Below, piece after piece: positions 44,128 to 51,549 of a stretch of 64,000 nucleotides of DNA. The stretch is taken from positions 1-64,000 of the forward strand of contig JANYKS010000004.1 in the NCBI GenBank assembly GCA_025358125.1, written 5' to 3'. A program made the translations under genes and the position numbers. Position 1 is the first letter of the stretch, and each line of letters begins with the position of its first letter. This DNA comes from Actinomycetes bacterium (lineage in GTDB: Bacteria; Actinomycetota; Acidimicrobiia; Acidimicrobiales; Ilumatobacteraceae). The notes below the pieces were generated by a model. The model was not told the origin of the DNA. It did no database searches and worked only from the letters and a program-made list of their open reading frames with translations.

Positions 44128-44664
44128 ATGACTACGTTTGTCGCGTTGCTGCGGGCGGTCAATGTCGGGTCCGCAAATCGTGTTCGCATGGCTGATCTCA
44201 GGGCGGCATTCCTCACCGCCGGCTACGACGACGCGGTGACACACATCCAGACGGGCAACGTGATCTTCACGACCGGCGAGAGCCAGGAAACGACGAGGCG
44301 CCGCATCGAGCAGTTGATCCACGACGGGCTCGGCCTCACGATCACGGCGATCGTCCGCTCCGCTGCGGAACTTTGCGCTGTCACGACGTCGAATCCGTTG
44401 ATCGCCGCCGCTTCGGATCCCAAGCAACTGTACGTCGGCTTCCTCTCGGCCGCGCCGTCAGCCGATGCGGTGAAGGCGCTCGACGCGATGTCGTTCGGCG
44501 ACGACGCGTTCGAGGTGGTCGGCCGGGAGATCTTCCTTCGTTATGCGAACGGGGCCGGCTCGACCAAGCTCACGAACACCGTTATCGAAAAGAAGCTGGG
44601 CGTCCACTCGACTTCGCGCAACTGGAACGTGACGACCAAACTCGCCGAACTCGCCGCCGGCTGA
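44128..44664 (+). CDS. DUF1697 family protein
   Basis: A 178-residue protein of DUF1697: it begins TTFVALLRAVNVGSANRVRM with the typical RGINVGG-like start, then HIQTGNVIFTTGESQE, NPLIAAASDPKQLYVGFL, and the C-terminal NTVIEKKLGVHSTSRNWNV. Length and motif order are normal for the family. Its biochemical role is unknown; such genes are widespread in soil bacteria. It follows kdpE by 42 bases and may be transcribed with it. Confidence 0.88.
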   Translation: MTTFVALLRAVNVGSANRVRMADLRAAFLTAGYDDAVTHIQTGNVIFTTGESQETTRRRIEQLIHDGLGLTITAIVRSAAELCAVTTSNPLIAAASDPKQLYVGFLSAAPSADAVKALDAMSFGDDAFEVVGREIFLRYANGAGSTKLTNTVIEKKLGVHSTSRNWNVTTKLAELAAG

Positions 44665-45051
44665 GCTCGACACCCATGACGTGGCGAAACCGGTCTCGTA
44701 CCCTTGGACACTTGCGGAAGTCGACGTCAACGCGGATCAGTCAACCATCCATGTCATCGGGTCCCACTCCTACGAGATTCCAATGACAGGGTGATGGGGC
44801 ACGCCCAGCGACCTTCCAGGTGTCAAAGTCCGCCGGCCGACCTGAACGCACCGAGGTAGCGCATATCTGTAGCCATTCCGGCTCGGTGTCGCGACCAGTT
44901 GCGAACCTGAGCGAGCGATTATCGATACGTCTGGATAATCGCTCACACAAACCACGACTCGGGGCCGCTCACTGTTCTCGTGGCGCCGTGAGGTTCGAGT
45001 CCCGCACCAGTTCATGTCGGGGCGCCCGTCCGGGTGGTCCAGCCCAAGTGG
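44665..45051. other. Intergenic region between DUF1697 gene and purN
   Basis: About 390 bases between two convergent genes. I see no gene. It contains one strong inverted repeat (44913-44944, listed separately) and near 44990 a tRNA-like T-loop string (ggttcgagtcccgcacca) that does not fold into a tRNA with the bases before it. Confidence 0.5.
44913..44944. terminator. Perfect 11-bp inverted repeat between convergent genes
   Basis: gagcgattatc and gataatcgctc are separated by a 10-base loop (gatacgtctg). The AT-rich stem differs from the local GC-rich sequence. No T-run follows on either side, so a bidirectional terminator or a protein-binding palindrome are both possible. Confidence 0.5.
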
Positions 45052-45648
45052 TCAGAGCAGGAGCAGTCGCAACGCTTCGACGAGCAGTTCGTGCTCGGCC
45101 TCGTGAACCCGGGCCGACAGCGATTCGAGCGTGTCGTCGGCGGCGATCGGAACCTCGGCCGACGCGATCAACGGGCCGTCGTCGACACCTTCATCGGGCA
45201 CGAAGTGGACCATCACGCCAGTGCGGCGCAGGCTGAGCCGCTGTGCCGCCTGCAGGGCACGCTCGATCGCGTGCGTCCCCGGGAACTCGCCCGGTAGTGC
45301 CGGGTGGAGGTTGATGACTCGCTGCGCGAAGCGCGACAGGAAAGCCATCGACAGCAGCCGCATCCACCCGGCGAGCACGATGAAGTCGGGTTCGAACGAG
45401 GCGACGGTGTCCGCGAGCCGGGCGTCGTAGCTCTCTCGTTCCTCGCCGCTTCGTGGCGCGAGCGCGACGGTCGCCACACCGCCCGCATCGGCGCGGGTCA
45501 GCGCGTACGCGCCGGGGTTGTTCGAGACGACCGCAACCACATCGGCGCGAAGGACTCCCGAGGTCGTGGCATCCAAGACAACCTGGAGGTTCGTGCCGCT
45601 GCCCGATGCCAAGACCACGATGCGCCGCCGTGGCGGGGATGCGGTCAC
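45052..45648 (-). CDS. purN: Phosphoribosylglycinamide formyltransferase
   Basis: A 198-residue GAR transformylase using 10-formyl-THF (third step of purine synthesis). It shows VVLASGSGTNLQVVLD (phosphate loop), VVSNNPGAYAL, FIVLAGWMRLL, the catalytic VINLHPALPGEFPGTHAIERAL with Asn-His, and HFVPDEGVDDGPLI with the essential Asp. The GTG start overlaps the stop of the purDM fusion by four bases. It is the last gene of the operon, so the gene order D-M-N repeats the domain order of the eukaryotic GARS-AIRS-GART polypeptide. Confidence 0.95.
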   Translation of the reverse strand: MTASPPRRRIVVLASGSGTNLQVVLDATTSGVLRADVVAVVSNNPGAYALTRADAGGVATVALAPRSGEERESYDARLADTVASFEPDFIVLAGWMRLLSMAFLSRFAQRVINLHPALPGEFPGTHAIERALQAAQRLSLRRTGVMVHFVPDEGVDDGPLIASAEVPIAADDTLESLSARVHEAEHELLVEALRLLLL

Positions 45649-47900
45649 GTCAGCAGGACCCGCTTGTCGCCGGCAACGATCGCGCCGATCACCCACGTCG
45701 GTTCGCCGATGCAGTCGCGCAGTTCCTGGACCCGGCCGGCATCGACGACCACCACCATGCCGATGCCCATGTTCAACGTGCGATAGAGCTCGTCGCGCGG
45801 CAAGCCGGTGGCGACATCCTGAACGAGTTGGAACAGCGGCGGCATCGGCCACGAACCGAGTGAGATCGCGGCGTCACAATCGGCCGGAAGGATGCGCGGC
45901 ACGTTGTCGATCAGGCCGCCGCCGGTGATGTGGGCGAGGCCCTTGACGAGATCGTCCTCGACGAGCGCGCGCTGAAGCGGCTCGAGATAGCTGCGGTGCG
46001 GCACCAGTAGGGCGTCGCCGATCGGGCGGTCGAGCGGCTCTGGCTGGGCATCGAGCGGCAGCCAATCGAACAGCCTGCGCAACAGCGAGTAGCCGTTCGT
46101 GTGCGGGCCCGACGAAGCGAGTCCGACCAGCACATCGCCCGGCGCGATCGTGGCCAGCGGGAGCAGCCGTGCTCGCTCGACGACGCCGACGAGTGTGCCG
46201 GCGACGTCGAATGCACCGGGCACGTAGACACCTGGCATCTCGGCGGTCTCGCCGCCGAGCAGTACGCAGCCGGCGGCAGCGCAGGCAAGCGACATCCCGC
46301 TCACGACCGCAGCGACCTGCTCGGCGCGGATGACGGACGAGGCGTAGTAGTCGAGGAAGAACAGCGGGCGGGCGCCCTGGACGAGTACGTCGTTGATGCA
46401 GTGGTTGACGATGTCTTGGCCCGCCACGTCGTAACGGCCGGCCCGTGCCGCGAGCTCGACCTTGGTGCCGACGCCGTCGGTGGAGGCAACGAGCACCGGA
46501 TGGTCCATCAAGACGACGGCTGACAGATCGAACGTTCCACCGAACGCGCCGATCCCGCCGAGCACCGACGACGTGTGAGTGCGCTCGACGCTGGCCTTCA
46601 AGTGCTCGACCGCTCGGGCGCCTTCGTCGATGTCGACCCCGGCCGCCGCGTACGACGAGAGCGAAGCGCCGTGTGCCCGCCAGCCGATGTCGCGCCGGTA
46701 GCGAGCCTGCGACGGAGCCAGTTTCGCCGTCAGGTCGTATGCGTTGCGCCGCGCCTGCGCGAGCGTCGGCGCGAGGCCGACGACGGTGAATTCGCGCCAG
46801 CCGGGGACACCTCGGAACACCAGTGTGTCGTCGCTCGTGGCAACGTTCGACACAGGCGTTGCGAGCGCGGGGCCTGGCGAGGGGTAGTTCGGGGCGGCGA
46901 CCACCACCCCGAGCGCAGCCACATCGCGGATCGCGATCGGAGTGCGGGCGAGGTCGCCGGTGCAGCACGCGAGGAGAAGCGTGATGATGTCGCTGTCGAT
47001 GAGCGGCAGCAGTACCTGCGCCTCGGGGTCACCGAAACGGCAGTTGAACTCGAGCAGCTTCGGGCCGTCGATGGTCAGCATCAGGCCGGCGTACAGCACA
47101 CCGACGAACGGGGTGCCGCGTAGCCGCATGTAGTCGACGACGGGTTGGATGAACTCGCTCGTCAACACGTCTGCGTCGTAGGGGACCGGCGCTGGAGCGT
47201 ATGCACCCATCCCGCCGGTGTTCGGTCCGGTGTCTCCCTCGCCGAGCCGCTTGTGATCCTGGGCGAACGGCAGCGGCCGGGCAACCACGCCGTCGCAGAA
47301 CGCAAGCAGCGAGCATTCCGGACCGTGGAGTCGTTCCTCCAGCACCACGCCGCCGCTGTTGAAGAACGACCGTATCGCGGCCTCGCACGAGCGATCGTCG
47401 AGTGGCACGGCGACACCCTTGCCGCTGGCGAGGCCGACCTGTTTGACCACGATCTGGCGGCCGAGTGCCTTCCACCAGTCGAGCGCGAGGCCTATTTCGT
47501 CGGCCGATTCGAAGCTGGCGTACGCGGGCGAACTGAGTCCGAGTTCGCCAGCCACCCGGCGGGTGAAGGCCTTGTCCCACTCCAACTGTGCTGCGGCTTT
47601 GGTCGGGCCGAACACTGTGACGCCGGCAGTTTGGAGGGCGTCGACGAGACCGGCAGCGAGGGCCACCTCCGGACCGACGACGACCAGACCGATCGCGTGC
47701 TCCGTCGCGAACGCAGTCAGCGCGCCGACGTCGTCTGGTGCAATCGCCACCCGCTCGCCGGGCGTTGCGTCGTTGCCGGGCGCGACGAAGAGTCGTCCGC
47801 ACCGCTTCGACCGTTCAACTGTCCACGCGAGGGCGTGTTCACGGGCTCCGCCTCCGACGATCAGGATGTCGACGGCCGCAGCCGTGCTGACGGGACTCAT
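45645..47900 (-). CDS. purD/purM: Bifunctional PurD-PurM fusion: GAR synthetase / AIR synthetase
   Basis: A single 751-residue frame. Residues 1-~412 are PurD: ILIVGGGAREHALAW, GPEVALAAGLVDAL, ATP-grasp block GRQIVVKQVGLASGKGV, GPNTGGMGAYAP and LLEFNCRFGDPEAQVLLP. Residues ~415-751 are PurM: SSYAAAGVDIDEGARAVE, GGFGGTFD-type GAFGGTFDLS, LVASTDGVGTKVELA, GLIDNVPRILP and LNMGIGMVVVVD. There is no stop or restart between them. It makes GAR from phosphoribosylamine and later closes FGAM to AIR. Separate genes are the rule in bacteria; the fusion resembles the first two domains of animal GART. It overlaps purF and purN by four bases each. Confidence 0.95.
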   Translation of the reverse strand: MSPVSTAAAVDILIVGGGAREHALAWTVERSKRCGRLFVAPGNDATPGERVAIAPDDVGALTAFATEHAIGLVVVGPEVALAAGLVDALQTAGVTVFGPTKAAAQLEWDKAFTRRVAGELGLSSPAYASFESADEIGLALDWWKALGRQIVVKQVGLASGKGVAVPLDDRSCEAAIRSFFNSGGVVLEERLHGPECSLLAFCDGVVARPLPFAQDHKRLGEGDTGPNTGGMGAYAPAPVPYDADVLTSEFIQPVVDYMRLRGTPFVGVLYAGLMLTIDGPKLLEFNCRFGDPEAQVLLPLIDSDIITLLLACCTGDLARTPIAIRDVAALGVVVAAPNYPSPGPALATPVSNVATSDDTLVFRGVPGWREFTVVGLAPTLAQARRNAYDLTAKLAPSQARYRRDIGWRAHGASLSSYAAAGVDIDEGARAVEHLKASVERTHTSSVLGGIGAFGGTFDLSAVVLMDHPVLVASTDGVGTKVELAARAGRYDVAGQDIVNHCINDVLVQGARPLFFLDYYASSVIRAEQVAAVVSGMSLACAAAGCVLLGGETAEMPGVYVPGAFDVAGTLVGVVERARLLPLATIAPGDVLVGLASSGPHTNGYSLLRRLFDWLPLDAQPEPLDRPIGDALLVPHRSYLEPLQRALVEDDLVKGLAHITGGGLIDNVPRILPADCDAAISLGSWPMPPLFQLVQDVATGLPRDELYRTLNMGIGMVVVVDAGRVQELRDCIGEPTWVIGAIVAGDKRVLLT

Positions 47901-49366
47901 GCAAGCACGCCTTCGAAGTTGAGCTTGCTCTGGGCCTCGCCGACCTCGATCGGATACCGACCGGTGAAGCATGCGTTGCAGTACCCCGATTCGCTGTCGA
48001 TGGCACGCATCATCCGGTCGAGGGACAAAAAGGCCAGCGAATCGGCGCCGATCCGCTGACGGATCTCGTCGATGGTGAGATGAGCCGCGATCAGTTCGTT
48101 GTCGTGGCCCATGTCGACGCCGAAGTGGCAGGCGTGGGTGATCGGCGGGCAGGTGATGCGCACATGCACCTCGCGCGCTCCGGCATTGCGCAACAGCGCG
48201 ACGAGCGGGCCGGCTGTTGTGCCGCGCACAAGGGAATCGTCGATGAGCACGACGCGCCTGCCTGCCAGGTTCGCGCCGAGTGCGTTGAACTTCAGCGCCA
48301 CTCCGCGCTCGCGCATCGCCTGCGTCGGTTCGATGAACGTGCGGCCGATGTAGCGGTTCTTGATCAGACCGTCGTTGTACGGGAGCCCGCTGCGCCGTGA
48401 GAAACCGATCGCAGCCGGAATCGACGAGTCGGGGACCGGTACGACGACATCGGCGTCGACCGGCCATTCCTCGGCCAGTTCCTCGCCGAGGCGCTGACGC
48501 ACGTGGTGCACGTTGCGGCCGTCCCATTCGCTGTCGGGGCGGCTGAAGTACACGAACTCGAACGAGCAGTGGGCGCTCTTGCCCTGTGGCGCCATCGCTT
48601 GGTGGCGGTGCAGTTCGGCGCCGAGCAACGTGACGACTTCGCCGGGGCGAACCTCGCTGATCTCGATGCAGCCGAGTGTCTCGAGCGCGCAGGTCTCCGA
48701 TGCAACGGCGTAGCCGCCCTGTGGCAGGCGGCCGACCGACAGGGGCCGGAAACCCCACGGGTCGCGAACGGCGAGGACCCGGTCGTTGGCGAGGATGACC
48801 ATCGAGTACGCGCCCTTCCACGCCGGCATCGTGCGCTCGATCCGCTCCTCCCACGTTCGACCGCCGGCGGCCGCGAGCATCAGTGTGAGAACCTCGGTGT
48901 CGCTGGTTGCGCTGAGGCCGAAGCCCCTTCCGAGCAGTTCGTCGCGGAGTGCAGCGGCGTTGACGAGATTGCCGTTGTGGGCAACGGCAAGCGTGCCGTG
49001 CATCGTCTCGACGAGGAACGGCTGGATGTTCTTGTTGGTCGATCCACCGGTGGTGCTGTAGCGGGTGTGGCCGATCGCGTGATACCCGGTGAGGGGGGCC
49101 AACACCTCGGGAGTGAAGACCGTGCTGACGAGGCCGGCGTCTTTGTGGGTCCTGGCCCGGCTGCCGTCGCTGACAGCGATGCCGGCGGCCTCCTGACCGC
49201 GGTGCTGCAGCGCGAACAAGCCGAAGAAGGCCATCTGAGCCACGCCTTCACCGTGGGGCGTGGAGATGCCGAGCACGCCGCATTCTTCGTGCGGCGCGTC
49301 ATCGCCGTCGAGACCCGAATCGGACTGCCGCCGGGTCAGGAACACGGGTGTTTCACTGGGAACCAC
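47897..49366 (-). CDS. purF: Amidophosphoribosyltransferase
   Basis: A 489-residue enzyme for the first committed purine step. A short propeptide precedes the glutaminase Cys in EECGVLGISTPHGEG; then YSTTGGSTNKNIQPF, AHNGNLVN, and the PRPP loop VVLIDDSLVRGTTAGP. C-terminal HACHFGVDMG and GYCNACFTGRYP are Cys motifs of the Fe-S (Bacillus-type) enzymes. The GTG chosen is six bases after a perfect aggaga site; an ATG five codons earlier would bury that site. The start region overlaps the purE stop by 14 bases. Confidence 0.96.
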   Translation of the reverse strand: MVPSETPVFLTRRQSDSGLDGDDAPHEECGVLGISTPHGEGVAQMAFFGLFALQHRGQEAAGIAVSDGSRARTHKDAGLVSTVFTPEVLAPLTGYHAIGHTRYSTTGGSTNKNIQPFLVETMHGTLAVAHNGNLVNAAALRDELLGRGFGLSATSDTEVLTLMLAAAGGRTWEERIERTMPAWKGAYSMVILANDRVLAVRDPWGFRPLSVGRLPQGGYAVASETCALETLGCIEISEVRPGEVVTLLGAELHRHQAMAPQGKSAHCSFEFVYFSRPDSEWDGRNVHHVRQRLGEELAEEWPVDADVVVPVPDSSIPAAIGFSRRSGLPYNDGLIKNRYIGRTFIEPTQAMRERGVALKFNALGANLAGRRVVLIDDSLVRGTTAGPLVALLRNAGAREVHVRITCPPITHACHFGVDMGHDNELIAAHLTIDEIRQRIGADSLAFLSLDRMMRAIDSESGYCNACFTGRYPIEVGEAQSKLNFEGVLA

Positions 49367-49832
49367 GTTGTATCTCCTCATCCGCTGCGGTGACCTTGCG
49401 GGCCTCGGCCGCTTTGTGGGCGGCGATCCGCTCGCGCAGTCGTGGATCGTGCAGCGCTGCAATTTTAGCCGCTGCGAGCCCGGCATTGGCGGGGTCGAGC
49501 ACGACGAGGGGCGCCACGTCGCTCGGCATCCGTAAGCTCGACCACACGTCTTCTGGCATGCCGAGTGGCGGACACGACACGACAGGCGACGTCACCTTCG
49601 CGTCGACGAACGCCGAGAGCGCGTTGCTGCGCCCGGCGACGGTGACCCAGATGATCGGCCGGTCACCGGATTCGTACTGCTCGATCAGCTCGAGCACGTG
49701 CTCTGGCGTCTTGTGCGCCGACCCGATCCGTTGCACATGATCGACCTCGAGCCCGGCCAACACACCCGCGATTTTCTGGCAGTGCTCGCGGTCGGCGCCC
49801 GAGCCCATCAGGATCACGACGAGCGGCGTCAC
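49353..49832 (-). CDS. purE: AIR carboxylase, class II (PAICS-type) PurE
   Basis: A 159-residue PurE. The nucleotide loop is VVILMGSGADREHCQ and the next is RIGSAHKTPEHVLEL. The middle reads VTVAGRSNALSAFVDAK then SPVVSCPPL and EDVWSSLRMPSDVAP. Ordinary bacterial class I PurE has GSDSD and AGGAAHLPG-type sequence; AGRSN...SCPP...DVWSSLR is what is found in the PurE half of animal PAICS and in class II PurE such as that of Treponema. Class II enzymes carboxylate AIR directly with CO2 and do not need PurK, and no purK is in the operon. It overlaps purC by four bases. Confidence 0.9.
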   Translation of the reverse strand: MTPLVVILMGSGADREHCQKIAGVLAGLEVDHVQRIGSAHKTPEHVLELIEQYESGDRPIIWVTVAGRSNALSAFVDAKVTSPVVSCPPLGMPEDVWSSLRMPSDVAPLVVLDPANAGLAAAKIAALHDPRLRERIAAHKAAEARKVTAADEEIQRGSQ

Positions 49833-50800
49833 AAGACGCCGGCTCTGTGGAGGGCCTCGGTGAGGCGCGGTTCCACCGGGTACGCGCCCGGGACGAACGT
49901 TCGGCAGGTGAGCCGCTCGAAGGCGTTGATGTAGCGGGCGGTCGTCTGGGCCACGACCTCCTGACCGAGATCGGGAGACTCGCCCTCGCCCCGGAATCCG
50001 GCATCGCTGAGCGCCCGCCGGATCGGCTCCTTGTCGAGGCTCTCCGGATCCTCACCATTCGCGACCCGCTCCTCGTAGGTGCCGGCCACCCAGAACCGCG
50101 ATGAGTCCGGAGTGTGCATCTCGTCGATGATGATCAGCTGACCGTCGGGGTCGAGACCGAACTCGTACTTCGTGTCGGCCAAGATCAGCCCGGCGCTCGC
50201 CGCGATCTCCTGACCCCTCGCGAACAGCGCGAGTGCGACGGCCTGGACCCGGCTCCACAGGTTCGGCTCGACGAGCCCCTTCTCGACGACTTCAGCGCAG
50301 GTCAGCGCTTCGTCATGTGCGCCGTGCTCGGCCTTGGTGGTCGGCGTGATCAGCGGGGTGTCCAGCTTCTGGTGCTGTTGCAGGCCTTCCGGCAGGCGGT
50401 GGCCGTAGATGACACGCTCGCCCTCGCTGTAGCGGCGCCACAGCGACGTGGATGTCACGCCGGTGATGTGCGCGCGAACGACGACCTCCACCGGCAGCGG
50501 GGTTGCGGACACACCGATCGTCACGTTCGGATCGGGTACGCCGCGGACGTGGTTGGCCACGATGTCGGCCGTGTTCGCGAACCACCAGGCGGCCAGCTCG
50601 TTGAGCACCTGACCCTTGTACGGCACGGCGGCGACGATCCGGTCGAATGCCGACAGCCGGTCCGTCGTGACGAACAGCCGCTCGTCATCGGGCAGTTCGT
50701 ACGAGACGCGCACCTTGCCGACGCGGCGGTCGGGCAGTGCCAACTGCACGTCGGTGAACGGAGTCGGTGCGAGGACAGGCAGTGAGGGTGACGAACTCAT
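49829..50800 (-). CDS. purC: SAICAR synthetase
   Basis: A 323-residue PurC, the longer type (~300 residues, as in fungi and many actinobacteria). Motifs: KVRVSYELPDDERLFVTTDRLSAFD (ATP site), GKGQVLN-type YKGQVLNELAAWWF, VEVVVRAHITG, SGLILADTKYEFGLD and IIIDEMHTPDSSRFW. It joins aspartate to CAIR. It sits directly before purE with a four-base overlap; in animals PurC and class II PurE are fused as PAICS, so the adjacency is consistent with that pairing. The ATG follows an aaagga ribosome site. Confidence 0.95.
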   Translation of the reverse strand: MSSSPSLPVLAPTPFTDVQLALPDRRVGKVRVSYELPDDERLFVTTDRLSAFDRIVAAVPYKGQVLNELAAWWFANTADIVANHVRGVPDPNVTIGVSATPLPVEVVVRAHITGVTSTSLWRRYSEGERVIYGHRLPEGLQQHQKLDTPLITPTTKAEHGAHDEALTCAEVVEKGLVEPNLWSRVQAVALALFARGQEIAASAGLILADTKYEFGLDPDGQLIIIDEMHTPDSSRFWVAGTYEERVANGEDPESLDKEPIRRALSDAGFRGEGESPDLGQEVVAQTTARYINAFERLTCRTFVPGAYPVEPRLTEALHRAGVL

Positions 50801-51549
50801 CGGGTTTCCTTTGCGTGGTCGACGCCTGCTTCGAACAGGCGTCGGGCGAGCCCGCCGCGGTGGCCGCGGAGGGACTGGGGGTGTTGGCGGGGGAGCACAT
50901 GGTCCTCCGGGTGGGGCATCAGCCCCAGGACGAGACCGGTGTCGTCGCAGATGCCGGCGATGTCGTCGAGCGAGCCGTTCGGGTTGTCGGCGGCGTAACG
51001 GAACGCGATCTGATCGTTGGCCTGCAGCGCTGCGAGCGTTTCGGGATCGCAGACGAAGCGTCCCTCGCCGTGGGCGATGGGGCACTCGATCTCCTCGGTC
51101 AGTCTCGCGGTCCAAATGCTGCGCTTCGACGCGGGCTGCAGCAGCACCCAATCGCAGATGAACTTGCCATTCGAGGTAGAGCCGACCGCGTTCTGGCCGA
51201 GCGCAACGGTGAGTCCCGCTCCCGGCAGCAGCCCGGTGCGAACGAGGACCTGGAACCCGTTGCAGATGCCGATCACCGGCTTGCCGGCTTCGACGAATTC
51301 GGCAAGTTCTTCGCTGAGGCGAGTGACGAGTTCGAGCGCGAACAGCCGACCCGCGCCGAGCGCGTCGGCGAACGAGAATCCGCCCGGGATCACCAGCAAC
51401 TGTGATTCGTGGAGCAGCTTGGGATTGTCGAAGACCTCGCTGACGAGCACCCGACGTGGGTCGGCGCCGACGAGGTCGAGCGCGAATGCTGCATCACCGT
51501 CGCGGTTCGTGCCGGGAGCGCGCAGCACGAGTGCTCGTGGCCGGTTCAT
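50797..51549 (-). CDS. purQ: FGAM synthase glutaminase subunit
   Basis: A 250-residue class I glutamine amidotransferase. It starts RALVLRAPGTNRDGDAAFAL, has VIPGGFSFADALGAGRLFA, the nucleophile Cys in KPVIGICNGFQVLVR, and the His-Glu pair in GLMPHPEDHV. It releases ammonia for the PurL synthase domain. Start ATG overlaps the purL stop, and its stop overlaps the purC start, by four bases each, so synthase, glutaminase and SAICAR synthetase are made in order from one message. Confidence 0.95.
   Translation of the reverse strand: MNRPRALVLRAPGTNRDGDAAFALDLVGADPRRVLVSEVFDNPKLLHESQLLVIPGGFSFADALGAGRLFALELVTRLSEELAEFVEAGKPVIGICNGFQVLVRTGLLPGAGLTVALGQNAVGSTSNGKFICDWVLLQPASKRSIWTARLTEEIECPIAHGEGRFVCDPETLAALQANDQIAFRYAADNPNGSLDDIAGICDDTGLVLGLMPHPEDHVLPRQHPQSLRGHRGGLARRLFEAGVDHAKETR

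Noticed and set aside
42637-44427. 596-codon minus-strand frame opposite kdpD/kdpE
   Set aside because: Antisense shadow of two clear genes; no domain recognised.
44985-45015. tRNA-like T-arm (ggttcgagtcccgcacca)
   Set aside because: The flanking bases do not form a 5-bp T-stem, and no D-arm, anticodon arm or matching acceptor is found upstream; not a tRNA.
48503-49393. 296-codon plus-strand frame opposite purF
   Set aside because: Antisense shadow of purF.
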